From assembly GCA_025937875.1 (NCBI GenBank), contig JAICQM010000005.1:1-32805 (forward strand): DNA of 32,805 bases, read 5' to 3'. The stretch comes from Chloroflexota bacterium (GTDB taxonomy: Bacteria > Chloroflexota > Limnocylindria > QHBO01). Shown here one piece after another: positions 9,346 to 17,112 of the stretch (positions are counted from its first letter, which is position 1; each line of letters begins with the position of its first letter). A model generated the notes under the pieces. That model was not told where the DNA came from, did not search any database, and saw only the letters and a list, made by a program, of their open reading frames with translations. A program made the translations under genes and the position numbers.

Positions 9346-9416
9346 GGCGTGGTCCGGCCACCGCGGTACACTGGATTACCCACTCCCGCGCACCGCAGAC
9401 GAGGAACGCGCCACTC

Positions 9417-12218
9417 GTGACCAGCACCACCACCCCGCCCGCCGCCAGCGAGGCCACGCAGCCCGGCAAGCTCATCTACACCTTCGCCGAGGGCAACGCG
9501 CGGATGCGCACCCTCCTCGGCGGCAAGGGCGCCGGCCTGGCGGAGATGACCAACGCGGGGCTCCCGGTCCCGCCCGGCTTCACCATCACCACCGAGGCCT
9601 GCAACGCCTACTACGCGGCCGGCAAGCAGCTCCCCGATGGCCTGTGGGACGACGTGGTGGCGCACATGAAGACCCTCGAGCAGCAGACCAGCAAGGGGTT
9701 CGGTGACCCGGCCAACCCACTGCTCGTCAGCGTCCGTTCCGGCGCCGCGTTCAGCATGCCGGGCATGATGGACACCGTCCTCAACCTCGGCCTCAACCCG
9801 GAGACGGTGCAGGGGCTCATCAAGCTCACCGGCAACGACCGCTTCGCGTGGGATGCGTGGCGCCGCTTCACGGCCATGTTCGGCCGCATCGTGCTCGACA
9901 TTCCGGCACCGACCTTCGACGAGCCCCTCGAGGCCATGAAGGAGGAGAAGCACGCGAAGGCGGACACGGACCTGAGCGCCGACGACCTTAAGGGCCTCGC
10001 TCAGCGTTACACCGAGATCGTGAAGGACAAGACCGGCAGGGACTTCCCGACCGATCCGTACCAGCAGCTCGAGCTGGCGGTGCGCGCCGTGTTCGACAGC
10101 TGGTTCGGCAAGCGCGCCCACGACTACCGCGAATTCAACAAGATCCCGCACGACCTGGGCACCGCGGTGAACATCGTGACCATGGTGTTCGGCAACATGG
10201 GCGCCGATTCCGGCACCGGCGTCGCGTTCACGAGGGACCCGAACACCGGTGAGAAAGTCCTCTTCGGCGAGTACCTGACCAACGCCCAGGGCGAGGATGT
10301 CGTCGCCGGCGTGCGGACGCCGGAGAAGATCAGCCACATGCGCGACGAGCTGCCCGAGGTGTACGCGCAGTTCGAGGAGATCGGCCAGAAGCTGGAACGG
10401 CACTACCGCGACGTGCAGGACCTCGAGTTCACGATCGAGCGCGGCACGCTCTACATGCTGCAGACCCGCTCCGCCAAGCGGACCGCGCCCGCCGCCGTGA
10501 AGATCGCGGTCGACATGGCCAACGAGGACGTGCTCACGAAGGAGGAGGCCCTCCAGCGCGTCGATCCGGCGCAGATCGTCCAGCTCCTCCTGCCCCGCTT
10601 CGACGAGGCAGCCAAGGCGCAGGTCGCCGACCGGCTGCTCGGCAAGGGCCTCAACGCCTCGCCCGGCGCCGCCGTGGGACAGGCGATCTTCGACCCCGAT
10701 CGGGCGGTCGAGGCGCGCGACGCCGGCAACCCGGTGATCCTGGTCCGCGTCGAGACCAGCCCCGACGACGTGCATGGCATGCTCGCCGCCAAGGGCGTCC
10801 TCACCGCCCGCGGCGGGGCCACCAGCCACGCGGCGGTCGTGGCGCGCTCCATGGGCCTGCCGTGCGTCGCAGGCGCGGAATCGCTGAAGGTCGACTACGC
10901 CCGGCGCCAGATGCGCGCCGGCGATGTGACGGTCAACGAGGGCGATCTGATCAGCATCGACGGCACGACCGGCGAGATCTTCTCCGGCGAGCTGCCGACC
11001 ATCGAGGCGCGCTTCGAGGACGAGCACGATCTGGCGACCCTCCTCGGCTGGGCCGACGAGACGCGTCGCCTCCAGGTGTGGGCCAATGCCGACTATCCGC
11101 GCGACGCGGAGCGCGCGCGGGCCTTCGGGGCGCAGGGCATCGGTCTGTGCCGGACGGAGCACATGTTCTTCGAGGAGGACCGCCTGCCGACCGTGCGGCG
11201 CATGATCCTCAACGCGCACACCGCCACCGCCGCCAAGCTCCGCGACGGGAGCGAATGGACCGATCCGGACCGCGCGGCGGTTCGGGTCTTCGACGAGGCG
11301 CTCGGCGAGCTCGAGCGCCTGCAGACCGATGACTTCGCCGGCCTGTTCCGCGCCATGGACGGGCTGCCGGTCGTGATCCGCCTCATCGATCCGCCGCTCC
11401 ACGAGTTCCTGCCCTCGTACGAGGACCTCGTCGCCGAGACGACGCGTCTGCGCACGCTGCTCGAAGTGGGGGGCGGCGACCGTGAGACGCAGGAGCGCGA
11501 GCTGGGTGAGCGGGAGGAGCTGCTGCATGCGGTCGAGGCGATGCGCGAGCAGAACCCGATGCTCGGCCTGCGCGGCGTGCGCCTGGGGCTCATGGTCCCC
11601 GACATCGTCAAGATGCAGACGCGCGCCATCCTCGCCGGCGCGGCCCGCGTGGCGGGCGAGGGGCTGACGCCGCTGCCCGAGATCATGATCCCGCTGGTCG
11701 GGCATGTGAACGAGCTGCGTGAGACGCGCGACATCCTCGAGGCCGAGGTGGCCCGCATCGTGGAGGACTCCGGGCAGCAGGTCACCTACAAGTTCGGGAC
11801 GATGATCGAGGTGCCGCGCGGCGCCCTGACCGCCGACGAGATCGCCGAGCACGCCGAGTTCTTCAGCTTCGGCACCAACGACCTGACGCAGATGGGCTTC
11901 GGCTACTCGCGCGACGATGCCGAGGGCAAGTTCCTCATGCAGTACGTCGACCGCAAGATCCTGCCCGAGAATCCGTTCCAGGTCCTCGACGTGGCGGGGA
12001 TCGGGCAGCTGGTGCGCATCGGCGTCGAGAAGGGCCGCGCGACCAAGCCCAAGCTCAAGATCGGCATCTGTGGCGAGCACGGCGGCGACCCGCAAAGCAT
12101 CGCCTTCTGCCACGAGGTGGGCCTGGACTACGTCTCCTGCTCGCCGTTCCGCGTCCCGGTGGCGCGCCTCGCCGCCGCCCAGGCCGCCATCGCGGGCACC
12201 GAGGTCCGCGACAAGTAG
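9417..12218 (+). CDS. ppdK: Pyruvate, phosphate dikinase
   Basis: This 933-residue PPDK reversibly converts pyruvate, ATP and phosphate to phosphoenolpyruvate, AMP and pyrophosphate. The N-terminal ATP-grasp part opens with LIYTFAEGNARM and LLGGKGAGLAEMTNAGLPVPPGFTI. The swivelling phosphohistidine domain has GGATSHAAVVARSMG, with the catalytic His near residue 471. The PEP/pyruvate TIM barrel has GIGLCRTEHMFF, EIMIPLVG, SFGTNDLTQMGFGYSRDD and GICGEHGGDP, whose Cys near residue 885 is the proton donor. Length matches the family. GTG 9417 is chosen because GAGGA lies upstream at 9401; the longer track ORF reads back through corA. The large antisense ORF (1115 aa) is a GC-driven shadow. The stop is only 4 bp from the stop of the convergent HAAS gene, leaving no space for an ordinary terminator. 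Confidence 0.97.
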   Translation: MTSTTTPPAASEATQPGKLIYTFAEGNARMRTLLGGKGAGLAEMTNAGLPVPPGFTITTEACNAYYAAGKQLPDGLWDDVVAHMKTLEQQTSKGFGDPANPLLVSVRSGAAFSMPGMMDTVLNLGLNPETVQGLIKLTGNDRFAWDAWRRFTAMFGRIVLDIPAPTFDEPLEAMKEEKHAKADTDLSADDLKGLAQRYTEIVKDKTGRDFPTDPYQQLELAVRAVFDSWFGKRAHDYREFNKIPHDLGTAVNIVTMVFGNMGADSGTGVAFTRDPNTGEKVLFGEYLTNAQGEDVVAGVRTPEKISHMRDELPEVYAQFEEIGQKLERHYRDVQDLEFTIERGTLYMLQTRSAKRTAPAAVKIAVDMANEDVLTKEEALQRVDPAQIVQLLLPRFDEAAKAQVADRLLGKGLNASPGAAVGQAIFDPDRAVEARDAGNPVILVRVETSPDDVHGMLAAKGVLTARGGATSHAAVVARSMGLPCVAGAESLKVDYARRQMRAGDVTVNEGDLISIDGTTGEIFSGELPTIEARFEDEHDLATLLGWADETRRLQVWANADYPRDAERARAFGAQGIGLCRTEHMFFEEDRLPTVRRMILNAHTATAAKLRDGSEWTDPDRAAVRVFDEALGELERLQTDDFAGLFRAMDGLPVVIRLIDPPLHEFLPSYEDLVAETTRLRTLLEVGGGDRETQERELGEREELLHAVEAMREQNPMLGLRGVRLGLMVPDIVKMQTRAILAGAARVAGEGLTPLPEIMIPLVGHVNELRETRDILEAEVARIVEDSGQQVTYKFGTMIEVPRGALTADEIAEHAEFFSFGTNDLTQMGFGYSRDDAEGKFLMQYVDRKILPENPFQVLDVAGIGQLVRIGVEKGRATKPKLKIGICGEHGGDPQSIAFCHEVGLDYVSCSPFRVPVARLAAAQAAIAGTEVRDK

Positions 12219-12222
12219 CTCG

Positions 12223-13473
12223 TCAGCGGACGAGGGCCTCGAAGAACTCGAGCGGCGTGCCCGACCACGTCCACTGCCGGAAGTCGGGCCAGGCCGCCAG
12301 CTGCCGCTCGCCGTCGGGGTCGGTTCCCACGACGGCCAGGTAGTAGAACTCGCGGGTCGGCAGCGGCTCGATCGACACGGATGCCGCCGCCCGTCGTCCG
12401 CTGACGGTGAGGGGCGCGGAGGCGAGGCGCACCATGCCCGCACTCGCGTCCAAGGGCCCGGCGATGCCATCACGGTCGGCGCCCCACACCTCGACGTGCA
12501 GGTCGGTCCAGCCGCGCAGGGCGGTTGCGCTCGTGAGGCGCAGGCGCTGCGACCACTCGATCGGCCCCGTTCCCGCACCGAAGCCAGGGTCGAGGGTCGC
12601 GTCATCGGTGACGCTCGCCTCGAGCGGTGCCACCTCGAAGTGGTCGAAGGGCGCGATGGCGATGAACTCGGTGGTCGGGTCGAACGCACGTCCGACGCCG
12701 TCGAAGGTCTGCTGTGCCGGCGCGCCGACCGCCTGGAGGCCGGCGATGGAGATGACGATCACCGCGATCAGCGCCCAGCCGATACGCGGCCGGTCGGCCG
12801 GGAACCAGGCCGGGAGGAGGTTCGGCCGCAGCACGCCGGCGGCGAACCAGGCGGGGAGGAGCGCGGCGACCGCGGCCCCGACGAGGTTCCACTGCAGGTC
12901 GATCCACGCCAAGCCCGCCACGGCGGCGAGCGGGAGGCCGGCGACGAGGACGGCCGCGCGCACGTGGCCGGCGGGCCGATGCGCCGCCAGGGCGACCGGC
13001 CGGACGACGGAGCGCCCGACCGCGTAGGCAGCCAATGCCATGGTGCCCGCGACGAGCGGCCCGTTCATCCACGCGGTCCAATCGATGTGGGGCAGGATCA
13101 CCAGGCGGCTCACCACGGCCCATGCCAGCGCCAGCGCGATCCCGATGACGAACACCATCACCCACGTCACCAGCACCGACCAGACGATCGCCCGCACCGA
13201 GACCCGCAGGCCCACGCCCGCGGCGGCGAGGAGGTCGCGCGGCGTGCGGTGGGCCGCGGCGAGGTCGTCGGCGAGGCGCTCCGGCGCGCCCAGCCGGGAC
13301 AGGGCGCGGCGCTCGGCGACGTCGGCCGGCAGGCCGCGCTCGACGAGCTCGGCGGTCGCGTCCGCCACGTGGGCGGCGATCTCCTCCAGGGCGGCGGCGC
13401 GCTCCGTATCGGTCAGCGGAAGCGAGCCATCCAGGCGTTCGAGGTAGGCGTCGAGCAGCGAGCGTTCAGCCAC
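12223..13473 (-). CDS. HAAS-domain multi-pass membrane protein
   Basis: This protein of about 416 residues starts at a GTG (13473) that overlaps the padR stop by 8 bp. The first 75 residues match the HAAS sensor domain (LEEIAAHVADATAELVERG, RALSRLGAPERLADDLAAAHR). Several hydrophobic helices follow at about 90-250 (WSVLVTWVMVFVIGIALALAWAVV, LVAGTMALAAYAVGR, AVLVAGLPLAAVAGLAWI, ALIAVIVISIAGLQAVG). The C-terminal 160 residues form an extracytoplasmic-looking beta-rich domain that I cannot name. HAAS proteins are typically encoded beside PadR regulators, as here, and are thought to sense envelope or ligand states. The 550-residue ORF of the track wrongly includes the padR region. The ligand and output are unknown. 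Confidence 0.85.
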   Translation of the reverse strand: MAERSLLDAYLERLDGSLPLTDTERAAALEEIAAHVADATAELVERGLPADVAERRALSRLGAPERLADDLAAAHRTPRDLLAAAGVGLRVSVRAIVWSVLVTWVMVFVIGIALALAWAVVSRLVILPHIDWTAWMNGPLVAGTMALAAYAVGRSVVRPVALAAHRPAGHVRAAVLVAGLPLAAVAGLAWIDLQWNLVGAAVAALLPAWFAAGVLRPNLLPAWFPADRPRIGWALIAVIVISIAGLQAVGAPAQQTFDGVGRAFDPTTEFIAIAPFDHFEVAPLEASVTDDATLDPGFGAGTGPIEWSQRLRLTSATALRGWTDLHVEVWGADRDGIAGPLDASAGMVRLASAPLTVSGRRAAASVSIEPLPTREFYYLAVVGTDPDGERQLAAWPDFRQWTWSGTPLEFFEALVR

Positions 13474-13816
13474 GGATGGCCTCTCCCCGTGGTCGCGAGA
13501 CCGCTCCAACCTCCGCGACGAAGCGGTCCCACTCCGCGCGTGACTCGGCGAGCTGGCCCCTGCCGGCGTCGGTGAGCTGATAGTAGCGGCGGCGCGGGCC
13601 TCCCTCGCCCGCACCCCATGCCGCGGACAGCGCGCCGCGTCGTTCGAGGCGGTGCAGGGTCGGGTACAGAGCGCCTTCGGAAAGCGCGAGGCCGGCCGCG
13701 CTCTCGCGGATGCGCTGCGCGATCTCGTAGCCGTGGCAGGGCTCGTCCTCCAGGACGGAAAGGACGAGGAGCTCGGTCGTGCCCTTGAGGAGCTGGGAGC
13801 GGGGGAGCGGTGACAC
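13466..13816 (-). CDS. PadR-family transcriptional regulator
   Basis: This 116-residue winged-helix repressor of the short PadR (s2-like) type starts at GTG 13816. The signature runs LLKGTTELLVLSVLEDEPCHGYEIAQRIRESA, then LSEGALYPTLHRLERRGAL (recognition helix), and the wing GPRRRYYQLTDAGRGQL. PadR proteins are dimers that usually repress their own operon and respond to small molecules or a partner membrane protein. The downstream HAAS gene overlaps by 8 bp, the classic PadR-HAAS pair, so the two very probably form one autoregulated operon. A perfect 6-bp inverted repeat just upstream is a good operator candidate. Confidence 0.94.
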   Translation of the reverse strand: MSPLPRSQLLKGTTELLVLSVLEDEPCHGYEIAQRIRESAAGLALSEGALYPTLHRLERRGALSAAWGAGEGGPRRRYYQLTDAGRGQLAESRAEWDRFVAEVGAVSRPRGEAIRG

Positions 13817-13826
13817 CTGGCCGGAG

Positions 13827-13845
13827 TACCTCGCGAACTGAGGTA
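13827..13845. promoter_or_regulatory. Candidate PadR operator: TACCTC-N7-GAGGTA
   Basis: A perfect inverted repeat, TACCTCGCGAACTGAGGTA, sits 10 bp upstream of the padR GTG on the minus strand, where a core promoter or ribosome-entry region would be. Its position before an autoregulatory-type gene and its symmetry fit a repressor dimer site. The minus strand also carries TAACTA directly upstream, a possible -10 that the site would abut. That PadR binds here is inference; the repeat itself is plain in the sequence. Confidence 0.5.
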
Positions 13846-13884
13846 GTTACGCGGCCAGCATATGCGGCCTGTCAAGGCCTCCGC

Positions 13885-14553
13885 TCAGGGTGGCGGCGGT
13901 TGCGTCTCGAGCGGGGTGGGGATCGGGGTCTCGGCCGGCGTCGGCGTGGGCGTCGGGGTGGGGGAGGGCGTCTCCGGCGGGGTCGGCGATGCGGTGGGCG
14001 ATGCCGTCGCGGTTGGAAGCGGCGAGGGAGGCGACGTGGGCGCCGTGCTGGGCGAGGCGGTCGGGGGCCGCGGGGTCGCCACCGGGCGCTGCGTCACGAT
14101 GGTCGGCGGCGTCGTCGGCTCGACAGGGTCACTCGGCGACGGGCTCGGCGATGCGGTGGTCGTCGACGACGGCTTGGCCGATGAGCCGGCGACGTCGGAC
14201 GGCAGCGGTGTGCCGGTCGCGCCCAGCACCTCCTGCTGCGGCGACGCGTCGGCGCCGGTTCTCGGGACGGCGAGCGGCGCCACCAGCACACCCGTCGCGA
14301 GCGCGGCGACGACGACCGCGGCGGCGGTCGCCGCGCGTCGCAGGGACGGGGACGCGGTGAGGGCCGCGGCGCTTACGCCGCGCGGCGGCATCGGTGCCCG
14401 CTCGAGCTCCACCAGCGCAAGTCCGTCGAGGGCGACGATGGTGCGGCGGCATTCCGGGCAGCCGGTGGCATGAATGGCCGCGTCGCGCGGGGGATCACCG
14501 CGTGCCCCATCCGCCACCCAGGCGGCGAACCGGGCGTGGAGGTCGTCGGGCAT
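13885..14553 (-). CDS. Putative anti-sigma factor, zf-HC2 type, with PT/PS-rich tail
   Basis: This 222-residue protein starts at ATG 14553, one base after the sigma-like gene's stop; a GTG at 14562 is an alternative. An N-terminal helix-rich segment contains HATGCPEC, the HxxxCxxC zinc-binding signature of zf-HC2 anti-sigma factors. A single membrane helix follows (ATAAAVVVAALATGVLVAPLAV). The extracytoplasmic half is a low-complexity Ser/Thr/Pro tail (PSPSPSDP, PTPTPTPTPAETP) running to the end. No folded sensor domain is visible outside. Together with the upstream gene it reads as a membrane anti-sigma factor holding its cognate sigma. The tail resembles cell-wall-spanning linkers and is likely to be repeat-unstable. 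Confidence 0.72.
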   Translation of the reverse strand: MPDDLHARFAAWVADGARGDPPRDAAIHATGCPECRRTIVALDGLALVELERAPMPPRGVSAAALTASPSLRRAATAAAVVVAALATGVLVAPLAVPRTGADASPQQEVLGATGTPLPSDVAGSSAKPSSTTTASPSPSPSDPVEPTTPPTIVTQRPVATPRPPTASPSTAPTSPPSPLPTATASPTASPTPPETPSPTPTPTPTPAETPIPTPLETQPPPP

Positions 14554-14554
14554 C

Positions 14555-15115
14555 TCAGGCACGCCCGCCCATTGTGCGCTGTGACACCGCGACGACTCGC
14601 GCGCCGATGGAGTTGGGAGCCGGCGGCGCATCTAGGTCGCCGCCCGGGTGCCGCTCCACGAACCGGCGCCGCGCCGTGGCGGCCGCGCGTCGCGCCTGCG
14701 GGGTCGAGGTGCCCAGGATGGTGGCCACGTCGTCCTCGCCGAACCGCTCGATGTCGGCCGAGATGAGAGCCGCTCGGTCCCGAAGCGTCATGCTGCCGAG
14801 CGCCCGCGCCGACGCCGTGCCGATGCCCAGGCCGGCCAACGTGGCCAGCTGGCCATCGCTCAGACCGCGGACAATGCGCGCCCGCCGTGCCCGTCGGCGG
14901 AGATCGGCGCGCAGCGCGGCGGCGGCGCGCTCGGGGTGGCGGAGCCTCGCCGCGTCGGCTCCCACCACCTCGAGGGTCGTGCCGGCCAGGGCCGCGGCCG
15001 CCGCCCGATCGCCGAGCAGCAGTACGAGCGCGAATCCGTGCAGGCTGCGGCCATGCAGCTCACGGAATGCGGCGCTCAGGTCGGCGTCTGGATGATCGGG
15101 CATCGTGGTTCGCAT
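14555..15115 (-). CDS. Degenerate ECF-like sigma factor
   Basis: This 186-residue Ala/Arg-rich protein has a C-terminal part resembling sigma region 4: LRDRAALISADIERFGEDDVATILGTSTPQARRAAATARRRF, the helix-turn-helix layout of ECF sigma factors. The first half (FRELHGRSLHGFALVLLLGDRAAAAALAGTTLEVV) matches region 2 only loosely and lacks a clear -10-binding helix. It is therefore either a diverged sigma or a sigma-like regulator. ATG 15115 is used; ATG 15103 is possible. It lies directly before the zf-HC2 gene (1-bp gap), which supports a sigma/anti-sigma pair. It diverges from dnaG across a 161-bp gap holding promoter-like elements. Confidence 0.65.
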   Translation of the reverse strand: MRTTMPDHPDADLSAAFRELHGRSLHGFALVLLLGDRAAAAALAGTTLEVVGADAARLRHPERAAAALRADLRRRARRARIVRGLSDGQLATLAGLGIGTASARALGSMTLRDRAALISADIERFGEDDVATILGTSTPQARRAAATARRRFVERHPGGDLDAPPAPNSIGARVVAVSQRTMGGRA

Positions 15116-15184
15116 GAACGGTCCGCGGTGCGGAGGGGTAGGGTCTGGTGGGGAGTGTACCGTTCCTTGTCCGCACGCTCACGC

Positions 15185-15213
15185 TTGAGTGGGGCTTGAC
15201 AAGGTGCTAGCAT
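15185..15213 (+). promoter_or_regulatory. Candidate dnaG promoter with nearby TTGACA repeats
   Basis: TTGAGT (15185-15190) and TAGCAT (15208-15213) are separated by 17 bp, a fair sigma-70-type promoter facing dnaG. Three exact TTGACA hexamers lie in the same gap at 15196, 15227 and 15239, none with a good -10 at the standard distance. They may instead be binding sites for a regulator. The hexamers are directly visible; promoter activity is inferred. Confidence 0.4.
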
Positions 15214-15276
15214 CAGGGTCGCACCCTTGACAAACCCCTTGACAACATTCTCCACCCGGCAGGAACCAGCTTCCGC

Positions 15277-17106
15277 ATGACCTCTTCCGGCGTCGCCGCC
15301 GAGATCAAGTCGAAGCTCAGCGTGCTCGAGGTCGTCGGTGAGACGGTCCAGCTCAAGCGCGCCGGCTCCGCCTACAAGGGGCTGTGCCCCTTCCACGCCG
15401 AGAAGACGCCGTCGTTCGTCGTCACCCCCGACCGCGAGACGTGGCGCTGCTTCGGCTGCGGGGAGGGCGGCGACATCTTCACCTTCCTCATGCGTCGTGA
15501 CGGCCTCGACTTCCGTGAGGCACTGGAGCGGCTGGCCGAGAAGGCCGGCGTCGAGCTCTCCGAGCGCACCGCGCGCGAGGACCGGCAGCGCAAGCGCCTG
15601 CGCGACGCGCTCGAGGCCGCCATCGCCTGGTACCGCGAGGTCCTCCTCCAGGCGGCCCAGGCCCAGAAGGCCCGTGACTACCTCGCCGAGCGCGGCCTCG
15701 CCGACGAGACGCTGGAGCGGTTCACCATCGGCTACGCCCCGAACACCTGGGATGCGCTCACGAAGCGCCTCATCGCCAAGGGATTCAGCAATGCCGAGAT
15801 GATCGGTGCCGGGCTGGCCAGCCCGTCGAACCGCGGCGGCGTGATCGACAAGTTCCGAGGCCGCATCATCATCCCCATCCGCGATGCCTCCGCGCGCGCC
15901 GTGGGGCTCGGGGGTCGCGTGATGCCGAACGGCGAAGGGCCCAAGTACCTCAACTCGCCGGCCACGATGCTGTTCGACAAGAGCCGCACCCTGTACGGGA
16001 TCGACCTGGCGCGGGCCGCCATCCGGCGCGAGAAGCTGGCGGTCATCGTCGAGGGCTATACCGATGTCATGGCCGCTCACCAGGCCGGATTCACCAACGT
16101 CGTCGCCAGCCTGGGCACCGCGCTCACGCGTGGCCAGGTCGAGCTCGCCACTCGCTATGCCGATGCGGTCGCGCTGGCCTACGACGTCGATCTCGCCGGC
16201 GAGGCCGCGACCCAGCGCGGCCTCCTGGAAGAGCTCGGACCGGACCAGGCGGTCAGCAAGGTGCGCGTGGTGCGCATCCCCGCCGGCAAGGACCCCGACG
16301 AGCTCATCCGGACCGATCCGGACACGTGGCGCGCCGCCGTCGCCGATGCGCCGGCCGTCCTCGACTACTTCATGGATCGTGCCGTGGCGGCGGTCGATGT
16401 CTCCAGCGTCGCCGGTCGGCGCGAGGTGACGCGGCGCGTCCTGGGCGTGCTGCGCCGCGTGGCCGATCCGCTGGAGCGGACGCTGTATCTCCAGCGCCTG
16501 TCCAGGATCGTCGACGTGGACGAGAAGGTGCTGGCCGATGCCCTGGCCAGCACCCCCGTGCCGGCGCCGCGCCGCGCACCGGCGGCCGATGGCGCCGCGC
16601 CCGGCGAGCGCGTGAGCGCCTCGCTGCCGCCCCTCGAAGCGGAGACACTGCGCCTCCTGCTCCGGCATCCGGAGATCGCCGGGGAGCTGGGGGATGCCAG
16701 GCTGCCCTTCCGCGACGCGGCGGCGGCGGCGCTGGCGACTGCGTGGCGGGATCGCACCGACCCGGCATCCACCAGCGAGGCGCTCGAGGCCTTCGTGGCG
16801 ACGCTCGACGCCGCCACGGCCGAGCTGGCCCGCGACCTGCTCGCCGAGATCCGGGCCGATCCCGGCCCCCGGATGGAGCCGGATGCGGCCCGCGACGCGC
16901 TTCACGGCTGCCTGCGGCGGCTGCGGGTGCAGCGGATCGAGGAGACGATCCGCGACGGGCGGCTGCTCATCGACGAGGCGGATCGCGACGGCGATGCCGA
17001 TCGCGTCCGCGAGCTTGAACGACAGATGACCATCCTTGGCCGTGAGAAGGCCGAGCTGACCAACGTGAACCGAGAGCCGGCGGCTGCCGGCGCCAGGAGG
17101 AGCTGA
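15277..17106 (+). CDS. dnaG: DNA primase
   Basis: DnaG lays RNA primers at the replication fork in partnership with DnaB helicase. The protein has 609 residues. The zinc-binding domain shows CPFHAEKTPSF (C37, H40) and WRCFGCGEGGD (C58, C61), a CHC2 finger. The catalytic core includes GRIIIPIRDASARAVGLGGR. The Toprim fold follows with VIVEGYTDVMAAHQAG (Glu near 259) and AYDVDLAGEAATQRG (Asp-Val-Asp near 303-305). The C-terminal third (LEAETLRLLLRHPEIAGEL) is the DnaB-interacting helical domain and is more divergent. ATG 15277 is followed at once by conserved sequence. AGGAGG at the 3' end of the gene serves rpoD, whose start is 6 bp after the stop, so dnaG-rpoD form an operon, an ancient arrangement (the rpsU-dnaG-rpoD macromolecular-synthesis operon without rpsU). 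Confidence 0.97.
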   Translation: MTSSGVAAEIKSKLSVLEVVGETVQLKRAGSAYKGLCPFHAEKTPSFVVTPDRETWRCFGCGEGGDIFTFLMRRDGLDFREALERLAEKAGVELSERTAREDRQRKRLRDALEAAIAWYREVLLQAAQAQKARDYLAERGLADETLERFTIGYAPNTWDALTKRLIAKGFSNAEMIGAGLASPSNRGGVIDKFRGRIIIPIRDASARAVGLGGRVMPNGEGPKYLNSPATMLFDKSRTLYGIDLARAAIRREKLAVIVEGYTDVMAAHQAGFTNVVASLGTALTRGQVELATRYADAVALAYDVDLAGEAATQRGLLEELGPDQAVSKVRVVRIPAGKDPDELIRTDPDTWRAAVADAPAVLDYFMDRAVAAVDVSSVAGRREVTRRVLGVLRRVADPLERTLYLQRLSRIVDVDEKVLADALASTPVPAPRRAPAADGAAPGERVSASLPPLEAETLRLLLRHPEIAGELGDARLPFRDAAAAALATAWRDRTDPASTSEALEAFVATLDAATAELARDLLAEIRADPGPRMEPDAARDALHGCLRRLRVQRIEETIRDGRLLIDEADRDGDADRVRELERQMTILGREKAELTNVNREPAAAGARRS

Positions 17107-17112
17107 ACCAGC

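Noticed and set aside
9342-12689. 1115-residue antisense ORF across ppdK
   Set aside because: It is the GC-driven complementary-frame shadow of ppdK, with repetitive Leu/Gly/Asp/His composition and no domain; ppdK is unmistakable on the other strand.
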